64,000 nt of DNA from Siniperca chuatsi (GCF_020085105.1 NC_058043.1:16540667-16604666); one strand, 5' to 3'; positions 46,201-58,964 are shown, numbered from the stretch's first letter. Numbers and translations: made by a program. The notes: a model not told the origin generated them from the sequence alone.

Positions 46201-49200
46201 CAAAAATGACATACAAGAGCAAAAAGAACACCGCAGAGCTTTAAGTCCTGCTGTCATAACTCAGCAGACTAAAAGATAACACATTTAGCAGAGTCAGAAC
46301 ATGCATTAGGCGGACATCAAACAATTAGAAAATATTAACACAGCTGCCCAAGACGTGCCATGCCAAAATATGCCAATAAAATAAAAGATGTTGTCGAATC
46401 TCTAAGCAAATTGAAAAGCCATGATGAAAATATGGTGAAGTTATTACTTTTACTTATTTTGGCATCATATGTAAACTCTAAGTTCACTCAGATTAAGGCA
46501 TTGTAATTCTTAAATCATTCGTATGTGCCACTTAAGAACAAATGTGTTTGTATGAATGGTCCTTGCATGAGGGCCATTGATTTGATTTGAATGGTCAAAG
46601 ATGTTATTCATGACACTGTTAGAAAAGCATTTGATGGTGTAATAACACTTAATGACATTTTAATGTAAGTACAGTGTACCACTGTAGTTGAGGTCAAGGA
46701 AAATATTCATGGCACAACTATAATGGTCTCATGATAGCCAATGTCAAAACCAGCCACATATGACAGTTTAATGTAATGTTAACACATAAAGCTAAATAGT
46801 TTCTTTAAGTCTGATAATTAGGCCTGCTATGGCATGTTCATGACCGGTTATGTTTTCTTGGTTAATGTCAAGTTGTCACAACAAAGACATCTCAAACAAT
46901 GTCAACTTTGCATTAAAAATTACACAACTGACTGAATCACACTTAATGTCATAAACATTCATAAAGACTCCTTCAAATAAAGTATCTTTTTGCTGCTTGA
47001 AAATTATCTCGGCAGCTTAAGTATGAGAGGTAGAGATTTTAAGTGTGTCATGTTTGATGTTGTGCTTTTAAAGCAACTGCACCTTCAGGAACTAGAAGTT
47101 TACAATGTCCCCTTGATATTTACTTTTTACTTTTTACTTTTCTTTTATGTAACTCTGTAGCTGTTCTGTTGCAGCTTCTTGTCAGATTCCAATAATCAAC
47201 GGTATCTTAAAACATTAAAAGCAGAAACCTGCCTTTGTCTCATGTTGACAGGTAGTTTACTTTACAGCCACTTTCCCCTACGTGATGCTGGTGGTTCTCT
47301 TGGCTCGTGGACTCACTTTACCAGGAGCAATGGATGGCTTAGCTTTCTACCTGTATCCTGACCCGACAAGGTTGGTGGACCCTCAAGTAAGTAATAAAGT
47401 CAAACATTCAACATAAATACCAAGACAAGCTGCAATCGTCTCCCACCAGAGGCCCAAATACAATACTTCACAATATATACTTGTGCGGCAGTCTCCACTG
47501 AAAGTCTACTAATATTTATGTTTTGGCATCTGCTTAGGTTTGGATGGATGCAGGTGCACAAGTTCTTTTCTCTTTTGGGATTTGTCAGGGGAGTTTGACA
47601 GCTCTGGGCAGTTACAATCAGTATAACAATGATTGTTACAAGTAAGTGCTCTCTGCTTTTTATTATTTATTATTTAAATGCATCACAAAAACATATGTAG
47701 ATTGGCCTGAGATTGTAGCTATTAGTTTCTGACATACTGACTTGATCAGGGCTGCAACTGAAGATTATTTTCAATATTGATTAATATAGTGATTATTGTC
47801 TTGATAAGTTGGGGGGGTTTTCACAAAAAAGAAGGTCAGATATCAAGAAATATGCCCATTATAGTTTTCTGAGGGTGCTCTTGAAGATGAAAGAAAAATG
47901 ATAAGAGGAAGTCACTACATGTAGAAATGTTGTATAGAAGTGATTATATAGCTGTATATATATTGCAAGTTATTCTACTGGCATACATGTTGTTGGTAGA
48001 AATGTAAGACAATCTCAGTGTAAGATGATGCAGTCTATGTGTTGCTTTCAGCATGTTTTTGCTGTCAGTGTCTTCTTTAATATGGCCACTGGGGGCGCCA
48101 GAGTTAGACATTTCTAAATTGGATGAGGTAAAATAGTAAAAGCCTTTATTTAGTCAGGGATGATATTAAAAAATGCAGACCAGTTTCAACCTGCATGTAC
48201 TCCATCAAGGCAGAATTATTGAAGGACAGATAGTAAAACCTATTTCCATGCAAAGATAATTTGTCAAACTTTAAAATCACTCATCATCGACAGTATATAG
48301 ATAAATGTCTTACAGCTGCTGCTGTACAAAGACTCTGTATCATTTTCTTCCCAAACTATATTTTGTGTCTTGAGCAGCGAAATGTGTTCCCTTTTACCAT
48401 TATCTCTATCATGCTATATTGTTTTATTCCCATTGTAACATTTTTACACAATTCCACTAGTTTTTAAAACAGAAAACAAAAATAAAGGAGAGTCATACAT
48501 TTGCTAAATACGTTTTGTTTGTTTGTTTCCTCAGGGACACATTTGTTCTGTGTTTGGTGAATGGCGGGTCGAGCTTCGTAGCAGGGTTTGCAATCTTCTC
48601 AGTTTTGGGCTTTATGTCCTACGAACAAGGACTGCCAATATCCGAAGTCGCCGCTTCTGGTAAGACCACCAACTAATTATAAAGCTCGTAGAAAGGGTTG
48701 AGAGTTGTTTGTGCTCACATACTGAGTCTGTGACTGGCCCTGTGGCTGGAAAACATGTGGTTATACTATGTCTAGTTATTTTGAATTTGACACGATAATT
48801 TGACACTTCAAGCATGATAATGTACTGCAGGACATATCACTCATCAAGCTACTGAAAAATCAAATCTGATCTTGAAGTGGATCTGTGCTCTTTTCACTGC
48901 AAACTGCTTGTTTTCATTCATTTATCTAAAAAAATGTTCATGCTAATTTCAAAGATTAATACACAGTATTTTTTATTGTTCATGGAAAATGGTTACAACA
49001 CACCTCCTGGATTATCCTTTTCTCTGCTAAAAACATTGCTGATACAGTAATTGCCAAAATTTGTTTCTATGACAACCTTTAATCATACGTTTAAGACCCT
49101 TCCTGCCCTTAACCTCTTCAATAAAACTGCTGCTGGTTTCACCATCACTTTAGTTTACATCTGTGAGATTTCTAACCCTTCAGTGCATCTCTTTTATTGG

Positions 49201-52200
49201 TTGAAGCACCAAGTTTGCAACAATTAATGAGCCACAGGAAATAAAAAATGCCATCAAGTCAATATGATCCACAGTCCTTGTCTGCAGCAATTGGTTAAAT
49301 CTGCACTTCAAAGAATTTAGGGTATTCTAAAGGCAAAAAGCAGTCCTTTGTGGTAGCTGGAATACAGTGGCAACTGAGTGTATTTTATCTTTTGTTACAT
49401 TATTACACAATAAGGTGAACCATGTTCTCAAATACAGGACCTGGCTTGGCATTTATTGCCTATCCACGTGCAGTAGCCATGATGCCTTTACCTCAGCTAT
49501 GGGCTATATGTTTCTTTGTCATGGTCATCTTGTTGGGTGCAGATACTCAGGTGAGATAAAAACATATTTGCAAAAAGCAGTTATAAATCCTCCGTTTAGT
49601 TGTTTTATTTAACCTTTGTTGATTACAGACAGTAGCTTTTTGTTTTCAGTTTACTCATTGGTCTGTGTCTCTGGCAGTTTGTGAGTCTGGAGTGCCTGAT
49701 GACCTCGGTGACAGACATGTTCCCCACTGTGTTTCGAAGAGCTTATCGTCGAGAATTGCTGCTGCTTTGTCTGTGCTCTGTTTGCTTCTTTCTTGGCCTC
49801 CTTCTCGTCACAGAGGTGAGAACTCTAGTTAGTCTGTTCGCAATGAATAAAAGCTTGCCTGTGTACTGTCCAAAAACAGGCCAAAACGGATAACTCCCCC
49901 TTTTTTTACTTACAATCTGTCCTGGACCTATAACACGCTGAATTGCTTTAGTCCTAATCTAATTTTCATTAAGCAAAATTTAATTTGTACAAGAGTGTTA
50001 TTCTTGTGTTTGATGTGCAGTAACAATCGACCTCTATCTTCCTGCAGGGAGGCTTATATTTCCTTCAACTTTTTGACCATTATGTTTGCAGTGGCAACAA
50101 TCTTCTCCTTCTTTCAGTGTTTCAGTCGATAGCCATTGGATGGATATATGGTGAGTCGTGACAGTTATCCTGCATTAATATACTTGATGCGGGTTTTATT
50201 TTTATGCCTGTTGAAATTATCTTCATTCTACCAAATTATTAGAAGTTTTAAAGTGTTTTATAAGGTTTGGTCCTGGTTAAAAAATCTTTTGATAAAAAGC
50301 AAATACAAGTCCACTTTATACTATGGCATGCATTCCTTGTTATAAGTTACTAAAAAGCCTTTATTCAGTGGTTAGTCATGTTTTTTGACTAAAGTAAAGT
50401 CAGACAATTGATGTAACCAGTGAAGGACACCATGCTGTGTGAAGCACAGATCAGAGCCACTGACTTGTTTATTACTGGATGCTTATAAATAAGCTACACT
50501 TTATAAATAAGCTACACTTGGCAGTTCATGCACTATTACTTTATACCATATTATTATCATCAACAGGTAAACCCACTTTGTACTTCACACTTATTTTATT
50601 TTATACTTATACCCACTTGGTACTTAATTTATTTTCTGACCTGTATTATAGTTTTTTTGCTTAGTACTTCTATTCCTGTGTGCACTGATGTGATAGTGAG
50701 CTGCTGTAGCAAAAGAGTTTCCCCTCAGCGATCAATAAAGTATTTGAACTGTTGGTTCAATTCAGGTTGGTGTCAGTAAAAGCTCAACTGGGGTAGATAA
50801 AGAAACAGTTAGGTACTGGCTCAGCAAACTTTTAATAAAACCAAAAAAAGCACCAGTGTAATGCCTAACTTGGCTTACCACACTCACCACATATGATTAT
50901 CTATTGGATTTGGACCATCTCTCTCCCTTATTACCTGTCACCTCCCTCTACTATCGCTATCTAATGAAGGCATACATGCTCCAAAAACATTATCTAAAAC
51001 GTTTCCTAATACCTTATAGACAGCATTCTTTTTTGTTGAATATTTAAAAGGCACAAAACTTAAACTATAATTCCCAAAGTGATTGACAGGTATTTGAATA
51101 CAAGGACTAACACAAGCTTCAGGAAAACAGTCCCTACTAATACTGATATTAGTATCGGTACATACTTTGTCCTCATTTTAATTCCTAAGTTCTCTTTTAC
51201 GTTCAGCTTTGTTCCCTCCATCACTCATGTTTAAGCTTATTTAAGCTTGAGGCACATTAGATCTTCTTGAGTAGGGGTTTGTGGTTAGGGTGAGATTTGA
51301 TATGGTGTGATAGGCGGTGCTGTCAACTGATTAACCTGATTAGGTTAAATGTCACAATTGTAACACTAGCATCTACAATAGGTACTCTTAAATCCCACCT
51401 CAAAACCCACTTCTTCCTGTTTGCTTTTTGGCCTGCATATTTAGTTTTTATATCCCAGTGTGAGTAAAATGTCGATGTTGTCATTTCTAACGCTACAAGT
51501 CTTTTTGAAAATTTGTGCAGCACTTTAGATGTGTCATTTTTTAACGTGCTTTATAAAGTGACCTGACTTGATGTCTGTGTGCATGTGACCTTGAAAGTAT
51601 TAGTGTAACTGTACAGATAATAAGGCCATTCTGCATAATGAGTACTTTTATTTTTGGTAGTTTAAGTATATTTTTAAGCTAATACTTTTGTACTTTTACT
51701 TAAGTAAGATTTTGAATGCAGAACTTCTAATTATAACAGAGTATTTTTACACTGTGGTTTTGCTACTTTTACTTAAGTAAAAAATCTGAGTAGTACTTCC
51801 ACCACTGGTGCAAGTAACGTCTCCACACTGCATAAACTTAATTATAAAGCAATGATTTATTAATATTAGACATTATAATAGACATTAACACTGTGAATGA
51901 TATGATGTAACTGAAACAGCTACAGTATACTCGATTGGCTGCCAGTACTGTCGTTATTAAGAAGAATATTCAGTCAGTCAGGTGTTGACACTTTGATGCT
52001 GTTGAAAAACATCATTATGGTTATTTGTAAAATAACTTTACAGCTTATGATTATTTGCACAATAACTGTATCTATGTGTCTTTACAGCTAAGCAGTACAT
52101 TTTTATAACTTGCAGTTTTCTTTCTTGTATGCAGAGAGAACCACTCTATATACTGTATATTTGACTAATTTGACGATATTTCATTTACAACTTGTTGATC

Positions 52201-55200
52201 ATGATCCTCAAATCTGTATAACATGAAAACACAAATTGCAAAACTTGTTATGCTATTTGTGTTTTGATATATATTTAAATAAGGTAATAAGCTAAAGTGT
52301 TCTAACTACTGTTTCAGGTGACTGTGCAGAATGCATTTTCATTTCTACAGATTTGAAGTTAAAACAGGCTATTATTTTTATTTATTTTTTGATTACCAGG
52401 TGCAGATCGTCTCTATGACAACATTGAAGACATGATAGGTTATCGTCCATGGCCACTAATGAAGTATTGCTGGCTTTACATTACCCCTGCTGTTTGTCTG
52501 GTGAGTGAAATAGAGTTTCATGAACAAATGAAATTTTAAGCAGTTTTAGTCTCTAGTCTTTAGTTTTTTTTGGTCATTAACCTGACATTTTTGCTTGTGC
52601 TCACACAACAAATTCAACGATGTTTTGATTTTAATCAATCAGAGGTATCAGTTTGGAAGGATAGGGACACTTTTTTCTTTGTTACTCAGTGTGAAAAGAC
52701 AGGTGTATTTTACAGAACAAATATTGCCTACAGTGAGGTGATGCAGAGAGTAAGTAAGAAGGAGAATCATATAGCCACCTATGTGTTTATTGTATATAAT
52801 CCAGGAAAGGGGGGGCTGAAAAGTGCAAACAATGAAACTCAGCCGTGTTCAACGTGAGGGCAGCAATTCAAATAAGACATGGCAACGATTTTCCTGTCAC
52901 AAAGATTTTTTTAGACTGGTCTTATGCCAGTTTTAATTTATCTCTTAGTCTAATGTAAGATAGACAAAAATAAAGACGTTGAGAAAGAAGGCTACTGGAG
53001 TGAAGGGAGTTGAGTGGTTTGATGGGGTTGCTTGCAGTGGTGGAAGAAGTACTCAGATCTTTTACTTAAGTAAAAGTAGTAATACCACAGTGTAGAAATA
53101 CTCTGTCACAAGTCCTGCATTCAAAATTTTACTTAAGTAAAAGTACACAAGTATTAGCATCAAAATATGCTTAAAGTACCAAAAGTAAAAGTACTCAGTG
53201 GCTAATTTTAACTACTTGATATACTGCCACGTAGCTTAATCTATAATAATACATCATAATATATAGGTTGATTTATATTTTGTATTAATAATTTTAATAT
53301 CTTAATTTTAAGATTTCACAAAATCAGAACTAAGCAGCAGAGCCGAAACCATGAAAAAACCTGCCCAGACCAAAAGTATGTGGACAGGGGTGCCACAATA
53401 GTTTTGGCTATATAGTGTAAATGAAAACACACCACAGTATACTAGTGAATGATTCATATGTGGGTTACATTTATGGAGAACACTTCCATGAGTAAACATA
53501 ACATTCTTGATAAACTGGACTACACTGAGGCCTGAGTAGACTGGTCTGGACTGGTGGTGAAAGTCAGTGTCAGTTAGAGGTTTTGGTATATATATATATA
53601 TTTCTTTTTTTATTTATATATTTTTTCTCCTGTCAGGGTACCTTCATGTTTTCAGTGGTGAAATACAAGCCTCTCAAGTTCAACAAAACCTACATCTACC
53701 CTACCTGGGCTTATGCTTTGGGCTGGTCCCTTGGACTGTTCTGTGTTTTACTGGTTCCTCTGTGGGTCATCTTTAAAGTTACTTACATGAAAGGGACGAT
53801 ATGGCAGGTATGTACTCAGTAAAGAAAAATAAATATTATGAAAACACGATTAAAGTCTTATGTGATCTAGATCTGACACAATTAGTCAATAATTGACCAG
53901 TTCCAGCACTTCAAATGTGAATATTTGCTAGTTTCTCTTAGTCTTCTATGATAATAAAAATAATATCTTTAGGTTTTGGACTGTTGGCTGGACAAAACAC
54001 ACAATTTAAGTATGTCGACTTGAGCTATTTTTCACTATCTTCAGACATTTCATAGACCAAACGATTAATCAAGAAATTTGTCATCAGATTAATCGATAAT
54101 GAAAATAATCATTACAATGTTAGATCAGTTTATATTAATATGAAATCTTTTTATATGTAAATAGTTTGTGATTTAAGCCTTATTCTTGCCTTAGTACCTT
54201 TGCTCCTTTAATTTGCTTTAAATAAACCTAACTTTTGAGCTGTGACGCAGAGGCTGGAGTAAGTCTACAAGCATTTTTTGATAGTTTACACTTTCAACTT
54301 TGTGTCATGTCTAATAGTTTGATTTTGTTGTCATTTTAGTAATAATTTACATAATAAAGTGTACTTTCCGTTTCATAGCTTTAATTCTTGCTTATTTTAA
54401 TTAGTTAAGACTTTGTCTGAGAACAAAGGAATACAGTAAAACTGTGTGGTTGCCTGTGTACTTTGACCTAATTAACTGAAGGACGCAGAGTCCCTTACAG
54501 CTGTGAAAACTGAACATATCCAAACAAATTTGTCTTACTATTCTTAAGTAAATAAATAAGCATTATTTATATAGCACTTTTCAAAACAGCGGTTTCAAAG
54601 TGCTTCACAGTTAATAAAAATGTATAATAGTACACAGCATGAAAACACAAAAACATACTCAACAATAAAAGCACTATAACAAGCAAAGCAATGCATAATA
54701 GTACTCAGAAATGCATAATTGTACACAGCATAAAACAGCAAGTGAAAACTACAATTTATAAAATGGAAACAAAACAAATACTCAATGATAAAAGCAATAT
54801 AACAAACAAAACTAAATTAAAAGACACATGAAACCAATAGGAATTGCAAGCAGCGAACTTATAAAAACGCCAGCCTATACAAGTGGGTTAAAAGGCACAA
54901 AACTCAAACTTAAGTTTTTTAAAATGCGGTACAGACTCAGCTGACCTGACCTGAGGATCTTGAACTGAATTTTTAAGCGTTCAGGAAGCTAATGTAGTGG
55001 GCCAGAATGGGGATAATGTACTCTCTTTGCTGGGTGTCGTCTGCTTAACAATGGTTGGCAACGACCTTAAACTGACAAATAATATGACCAAGGGGGAGCA
55101 TGTACATGCTGATCAAGATGGGACCAAGGATTGATCCTTGTGGAACCCCACACGACATATGAGCTGACGATGAGACAAAATCATCAATAGTCACCCTGAA

Positions 55201-55618
55201 AGATCTCTCTGTAAAATGCACTTCCATCTATGCCGACTCAGTGCTTTAGTCTATCCAGCAAGATGGTATGATCGACGGTGTCAAAGGCGTCAGACAAGTC
55301 TAACAATACTAAAATGGAGAGATGGCTAGAATCTGCATTCATAAGAAGATTGTTAGTGACTTTCAGCAGAGCAGTTTCGGTACTATGCAGTTGACATAGT
55401 ACTGCACTGCACTTCAATAGTCTGTCTAATGTGAACTGACTGGCTGTTGTATCACCATCCTGTTTCTACAGAACCTCCGGCAGCTTTGCCACCCTGAAAA
55501 CAAGATGCACAGCACAGCAAAGCAACCTGAGCAATGCCCTTTGAACCCAGACAACCCTACACCTGCTGCCAATGAATACAAGGGAAGTGGTGGAGCTGAG
55601 ATGGAGATGCAAATGTGA
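40206..55618 (+). CDS. slc6a13-like: SLC6 sodium/chloride-dependent GABA/betaine-type transporter (GAT2/BGT1-like)
   Basis: Fourteen phase-consistent exons encode 608 residues: 40206-40398, 41087-41221, 42483-42623, 43130-43217, 45448-45580, 47252-47386, 47538-47641, 48535-48659, 49438-49550, 49678-49815, 50048-50150, 52400-52500, 53637-53807, 55472-55618. TM1 carries the family signature [18 protein letters not shown]6 has [16 protein letters not shown] and TM8 LLGADTQF with the sodium-site Asp. The second outer loop has glycosylation sites ([12 protein letters not shown]) and a Cys pair. [19 protein letters not shown] and the ends of TM11-12 match GAT2/BGT1 (SLC6A13/SLC6A12), as do ERRVLGIS and [13 protein letters not shown]. 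These plasma-membrane transporters take up GABA, taurine or betaine with sodium and chloride. The TM6 Gln is BGT1-like, so substrate and exact orthology are open. The start could also be the Met at 40242. Confidence 0.88.
41222..42482 (+). other. SLC6-gene intron 2
   Basis: No exon is seen. 42131-42340 has better than average coding-like composition in reverse complement (words such as [19 protein letters not shown]) and may be a worn dispersed element. I cannot name it. Confidence 0.3.
43555..44180. repeat. Teleost interspersed repeat with AGCATGTTAGCATGGTGA words
   Basis: The stretch includes GGCTGTACTTTGTGTTTATT, TTAGCAAATGTTAG, AAACATGGTAAATATTATAC, ATCAGCATGTTACCATTGTC and GAGCATGTTAGCATGG. 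I recognise this family as common in teleost introns. Limits are approximate. Confidence 0.6.
44745..45050. mobile_element. MITE with TATGCCTCCGCC ends
   Basis: TATGCCTCCGCC at 44745-44756 and GGTGCAGAGGCATA ending at 45050 form imperfect terminal inverted repeats. The interior has CAGTGACTTTGACCTTTGAC, a frequent word of this teleost element. Confidence 0.65.
46037..46579. mobile_element. MITE with CAATGGGCCTCATGCAAG ends
   Basis: The left end (46037) and the right end, CCTTGCATGAGGGCCATTGA up to 46579, are inverted repeats of about 18-20 bases with few mismatches. The interior is non-coding. It lies in the SLC6-gene intron between exons 5 and 6. Confidence 0.7.
50470..50755 (+). mobile_element. 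LINE 3'-UTR fragment of the same family as 189-1301
   Basis: ATGCACTATTACTT, then TGCTTAGTACTTCTATTCCT, GTGCACTGATGTGATAGTGA and AGAGTTTCCCCTCAGCGATC lead into CAATAAAGTATTT. They match in order the 3' UTR of the LINE at 189-617 read on its own strand. Only the tail is present, sense to the SLC6 gene. Confidence 0.75.
51340..51575 (+). mobile_element. L2-like LINE 3' end
   Basis: Encodes the worn C-terminal words [13 protein letters not shown]. It then has TTTGTGCAGCACTTT, and ACGTGCTTTATAAAGTGACC ending in TGACTTG, the style of teleost L2 tails. Confidence 0.6.
51640..51807 (-). mobile_element. hAT-like non-autonomous element, inverted terminal part
   Basis: Ends TAGTACTTCCACCACTG, the mirror of CAGTGGTGGAAGAAGTACT at 53035, with the same internal ACTTTTACTTAAGTAA words. 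The other end is missing. Confidence 0.65.
53035..53290 (+). mobile_element. hAT-like non-autonomous element, left part
   Basis: Begins CAGTGGTGGAAGAAGTACTC and continues with TTTACTTAAGTAAAAGTAGT, TACTCTGTCACAAGTCC and AAAGTAAAAGTACTCAGTG. It has the same start as 19593. Confidence 0.7.
53340..53425. repeat. Fragment of a CCAAAAGTATGTGGACA repeat
   Basis: Contains CCAAAAGTATGTGGACAGGG, and TTTTGGCTATATAGTGTA at about 53402-53419, a typical mariner-like MITE end in teleosts. A related copy starts near 61890 (TACACTACATGGCCAAAA). Confidence 0.5.
53950..54115 (-). repeat. Inverted copy of the ATTAATCGATT-type repeat
   Basis: CAAACGATTAATCAAG, ATCAGATTAATCGATAATG and GGACTGTTGGCTGGACAAAA match reversed words of the repeat at 19860-20160. 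Confidence 0.5.
54540..55420 (-). mobile_element. Decayed L2/CR1-like LINE fragment
   Basis: Minus-strand reading gives [18 protein letters not shown], then after frameshifts [20 protein letters not shown], both reverse-transcriptase palm motifs. The following catalytic motif reads stop-A-D-D. At 54545-54610 a TTTATATAGCACTTTTC tail lies next to AAGTGCTTCACAG. Stops and frameshifts show it is dead. It sits in the last SLC6 intron, antisense. Confidence 0.75.
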
Positions 55619-55713
55619 GAAGCTGAACATTTTTGATAGGGTTTAAAATGTGATATTTTTATTTTAAACTCCAGGTTTTACAAGCTAAGCATTTTTAAGA
55701 AATTATGAAAAGC

Positions 55714-55719
55714 AATAAA
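55714..55719 (+). promoter_or_regulatory. Likely SLC6-gene poly(A) signal
   Basis: AATAAA 96 bases after the stop codon. A further AATAAA with a GT-rich follow-up lies near 57627 and could be an alternative site. Confidence 0.5.
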
Positions 55720-58051
55720 ATTCGGAAGACTTCCAACTCTACTGGGTTACCACATCAGGTCTGCAACCTGCACAATAAGCAGTGAGTCTTGTGTCACTGT
55801 AAGATGTCTGTGCTGTAGACCTACATTGTAAACATACAGTATTGAGAAGACAAAGTTTTCAAAGTTTTTAAAAGCTATTTTCAGATAAAGCAAACCTTCA
55901 ATGTGTGTGATTAAGTTAAGTTTTTGAATGCCACCTCCATAGAGGATCAGGAGATGCCAATCTCGATCATCACTGCCCACTAAGATGCACTGATGCCACA
56001 GATTTTTAGGCAATCCCACCCCCCTAAAAATGAAAAAATAAAACAAAATTTAAAAAATCTCCAACTCCAAAGGGAGCTGATGTATTCATTAATGCAGAAT
56101 GCATTTATAAGGAATTCATATAAGTGATAAATGTTCCCTATTCATTCTTTGCTAAGCTTACCGGTATATATATTTAAAATAGTTTACCTTATACATGTCC
56201 AGAAGCAGGAAATTTAAATTTAAGTATAAATTTTATCTGTATTATCTGGCTCTATTAGCTTTATGTTATATATTTTTATGTTGTTGCATTTATTTACCTA
56301 CATATCTGTTATTAAATTCACCAACCATTTGTTATAATACAGTGGGGACCATAATCCTGAGTCTGCTAACTACAGTACAGACAGTACAGTCTACATTTTG
56401 CTTTGCTGTGTAAACTGATTGCCAATCCCACCACACTCCTCACATCTCACTGAATGATGTGATTTATTTACGGGTCTTCACACTCACAGTTTATCATATG
56501 GAGAAATGTTTGAGTGGATTAATTGTGCAGATTGATATTCTGCTTAAAATAATACAACAGACTTAACAGACTTACTAATACTGTTTTTGTGTGGCACATT
56601 GAGGTTGTTACCCCTTGATAAATGCTTGCTCTGCTTAGTAGGTTGTTACTGACAAGTTGAATGTATAGAGTAGCAAAGTGAGCCTAATTTCAAGTGTCCA
56701 GGGTTCCAGAAGTAAAAGTCATATTTATTTTCTGCATAGAAATGTGAGGTCCAAGGCTTGGATGGGCATGAAATTCTCCTGTTTGAATCGGTACAAAAAT
56801 TCAGTTAAAAAGTAAAGCTTAAAAAGACAAATTTAAAAGAGTGTGTTCATGAAAACTTCTTGAGAGAAGTCCCAGACCCCAGTGTTTCTATGTTGACGAA
56901 CACTGAAGTTAAAATAAAATAAAAATTTTCAAATATGAATTTAAAATGGGGAAATATTTCTGGAACCCGCACCTCTGACTACAGGAAATGTATCGTTTGA
57001 CAGATGTTAGAAAAGTCTTCAGTTAATGTTGTGCAAACAAGATATTCAGATATATTTCAATGTCATACATGCAACATTTTTAGTAGGCAACTCAGACTTT
57101 TGGCCCCCACTGTAGTTGTTTTTTATTAATGTTGTCTAGAAAATTGGAAAATTGACTTTGAATTCTTGGCTACGTCAAAGATGTATTGACAGGAGAGCGA
57201 AGGTGGTTCACTAAAACTGCTGAAGTAACAACATTCTCAGACATAATGTGTATTATGTCAAAATGTTGTAAACACATTGTACCTGAAGTACAAATCAATG
57301 CAATAACTGCAACAGCTTCACTGTTCATAATAGGACTTGCAAGCTGGTTTCCATGGAGAGTTTGCTACTCAAATAAATTCACGATGTTACTGATTTCATA
57401 TTAGAGGAGCTCCTTCAGGTCGGCTTTTTGAGTTCTTCCAGTCTTATTGTGTATCTTTGACAGCAGTCGTTGCTCTCACTGACTTATTTTAGCATATTGC
57501 AGTTAATGCTGTTCCCACCACCAGTAAATCACAAAAGTGCACTTTGTCCGGTTACTTAATGTGGACTTTGTATAAGCAATGTAAAACTGTTTTTTTGTCA
57601 AATTATATCCGTGCTATGAGAAATCAATAAATGTTGTTTTATATTGTGCTGATTTTGAATTCATTCTGAATTGTTTATACACTCTATATTTAAATTCACT
57701 TTGTTTTTTTATTGTATAGTGTCCCTGACACAACTAAAAGCACTTTGCTATACATTTTCCTACACTGAGTTCAGGAGGAAGCTAAACAAATAGCTCATTC
57801 ATACCTTTGACTAAATAGCACACAGGTGTTTTAATTAGCTGCACCTTCCCTAATTTCCTGTACTTTTCATTCTGTTTGAATGTCTTATACATTTTAACTA
57901 CTACATTAACCACCTCAGAATATTTTTCTTATTGTTCATTCATTCTCTATCAAGCCAAAGTCAGCTCCAGTAATTTGAGATATTCAGGTCTGTGTGTGTT
58001 TAAGTATTGGGGCTGATGTGTTGTTATTTTCGATATTTGTTTGGTTTTCAG

Positions 58052-58199
58052 GCACTTCCGTATTATTAAGTGTCAAGTTGGATTCATCAGAGCCACAGCT
58101 ATATCTAACTTGTAAATACCGCTCATGTCAACATCCAAGTCGTAATTACGATTTTCCCGAAATATCCAATATCCTTAGTGCTTAATAATACGGAACTGC
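58052..58199. mobile_element. Small palindromic MITE-like element
   Basis: TTCCGTATTATTAAG at 58056-58070 is exactly inverted at 58181-58195, and flanking GCAC/CTGC bases nearly extend the match. The 110-base interior is non-coding. Confidence 0.65.
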
Positions 58200-58833
58200 A
58201 TGAAAAGGCAAACAAATGTCGGCCAAAGTTCGTCATTCAAGGTAATTAAACTCAATTGTATTGCATGTATTGCTACAGTATGTTGTCAATGCACAGTATT
58301 TTCAACCCCCCATACAACTCTGCAATCATACAAACGTTTTGAGTTGTGTAAAAGATGTGACCGCTCCAAGTTGTAGCCTACACATGGGGGTTGTTTTCCA
58401 TTTCTACCATCTCTCCCATGTGACGTAAATGCGGCATCAGTGCTGAACAGCTTTACTATCCGTCTCCTTTGTCAATTCACAATTAAAGCCCCTCGCACAC
58501 ACTCAAACACAGGTGTTTTCACTTATTTTGCCTGATTAGACCTCTTGTCAGGACTATCTGGACATGTACAGACTGTGTTTGATTGACATCTCCGCACTCT
58601 TTTGATATTATTTGTTGCATCAGTCAGGGCCGGACAGTTTACACCTGACGCATACTCCAAGTGTAGCTCCTCCTAAGTTCATCTTGAAAAGGGGTCTAAT
58701 TAGACAGAATATTTTAAAACACCTGCAGTGAAGGTGTGAAGGGCCTTTAATTGCACATTCAAGCATGTATTATCATGAATAGTATACTGACCTTCAACAT
58801 CATTAGACCTTTCATTAGACTTTTTGACTTGTC

Positions 58834-58964
58834 AATCACAGGTGTAACTAATAACACTAATAATGGCTGCATTCCATTTAAGTGCACCAGTGCCAGGACT
58901 GCATGCTGGCTTATGTGGACATCTAAATGGACTGAATCCATCATTACTAGTTACACCTGTGATT
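58834..58964. mobile_element. Small inverted-repeat element (MITE-like)
   Basis: AATCACAGGTGTAACTAATA at 58834-58853 and TACTAGTTACACCTGTGATT at 58945-58964 are inverted with one mismatch in 20. The interior (91 bases) has ATGGCTGCATTCCATTTAAG. Confidence 0.7.

Noticed and set aside
55045-55227. Reverse-transcriptase-like ORF as an active retroelement
   Set aside because: The frame is short and broken, and the catalytic motif is preceded by a stop; it is a dead fragment.
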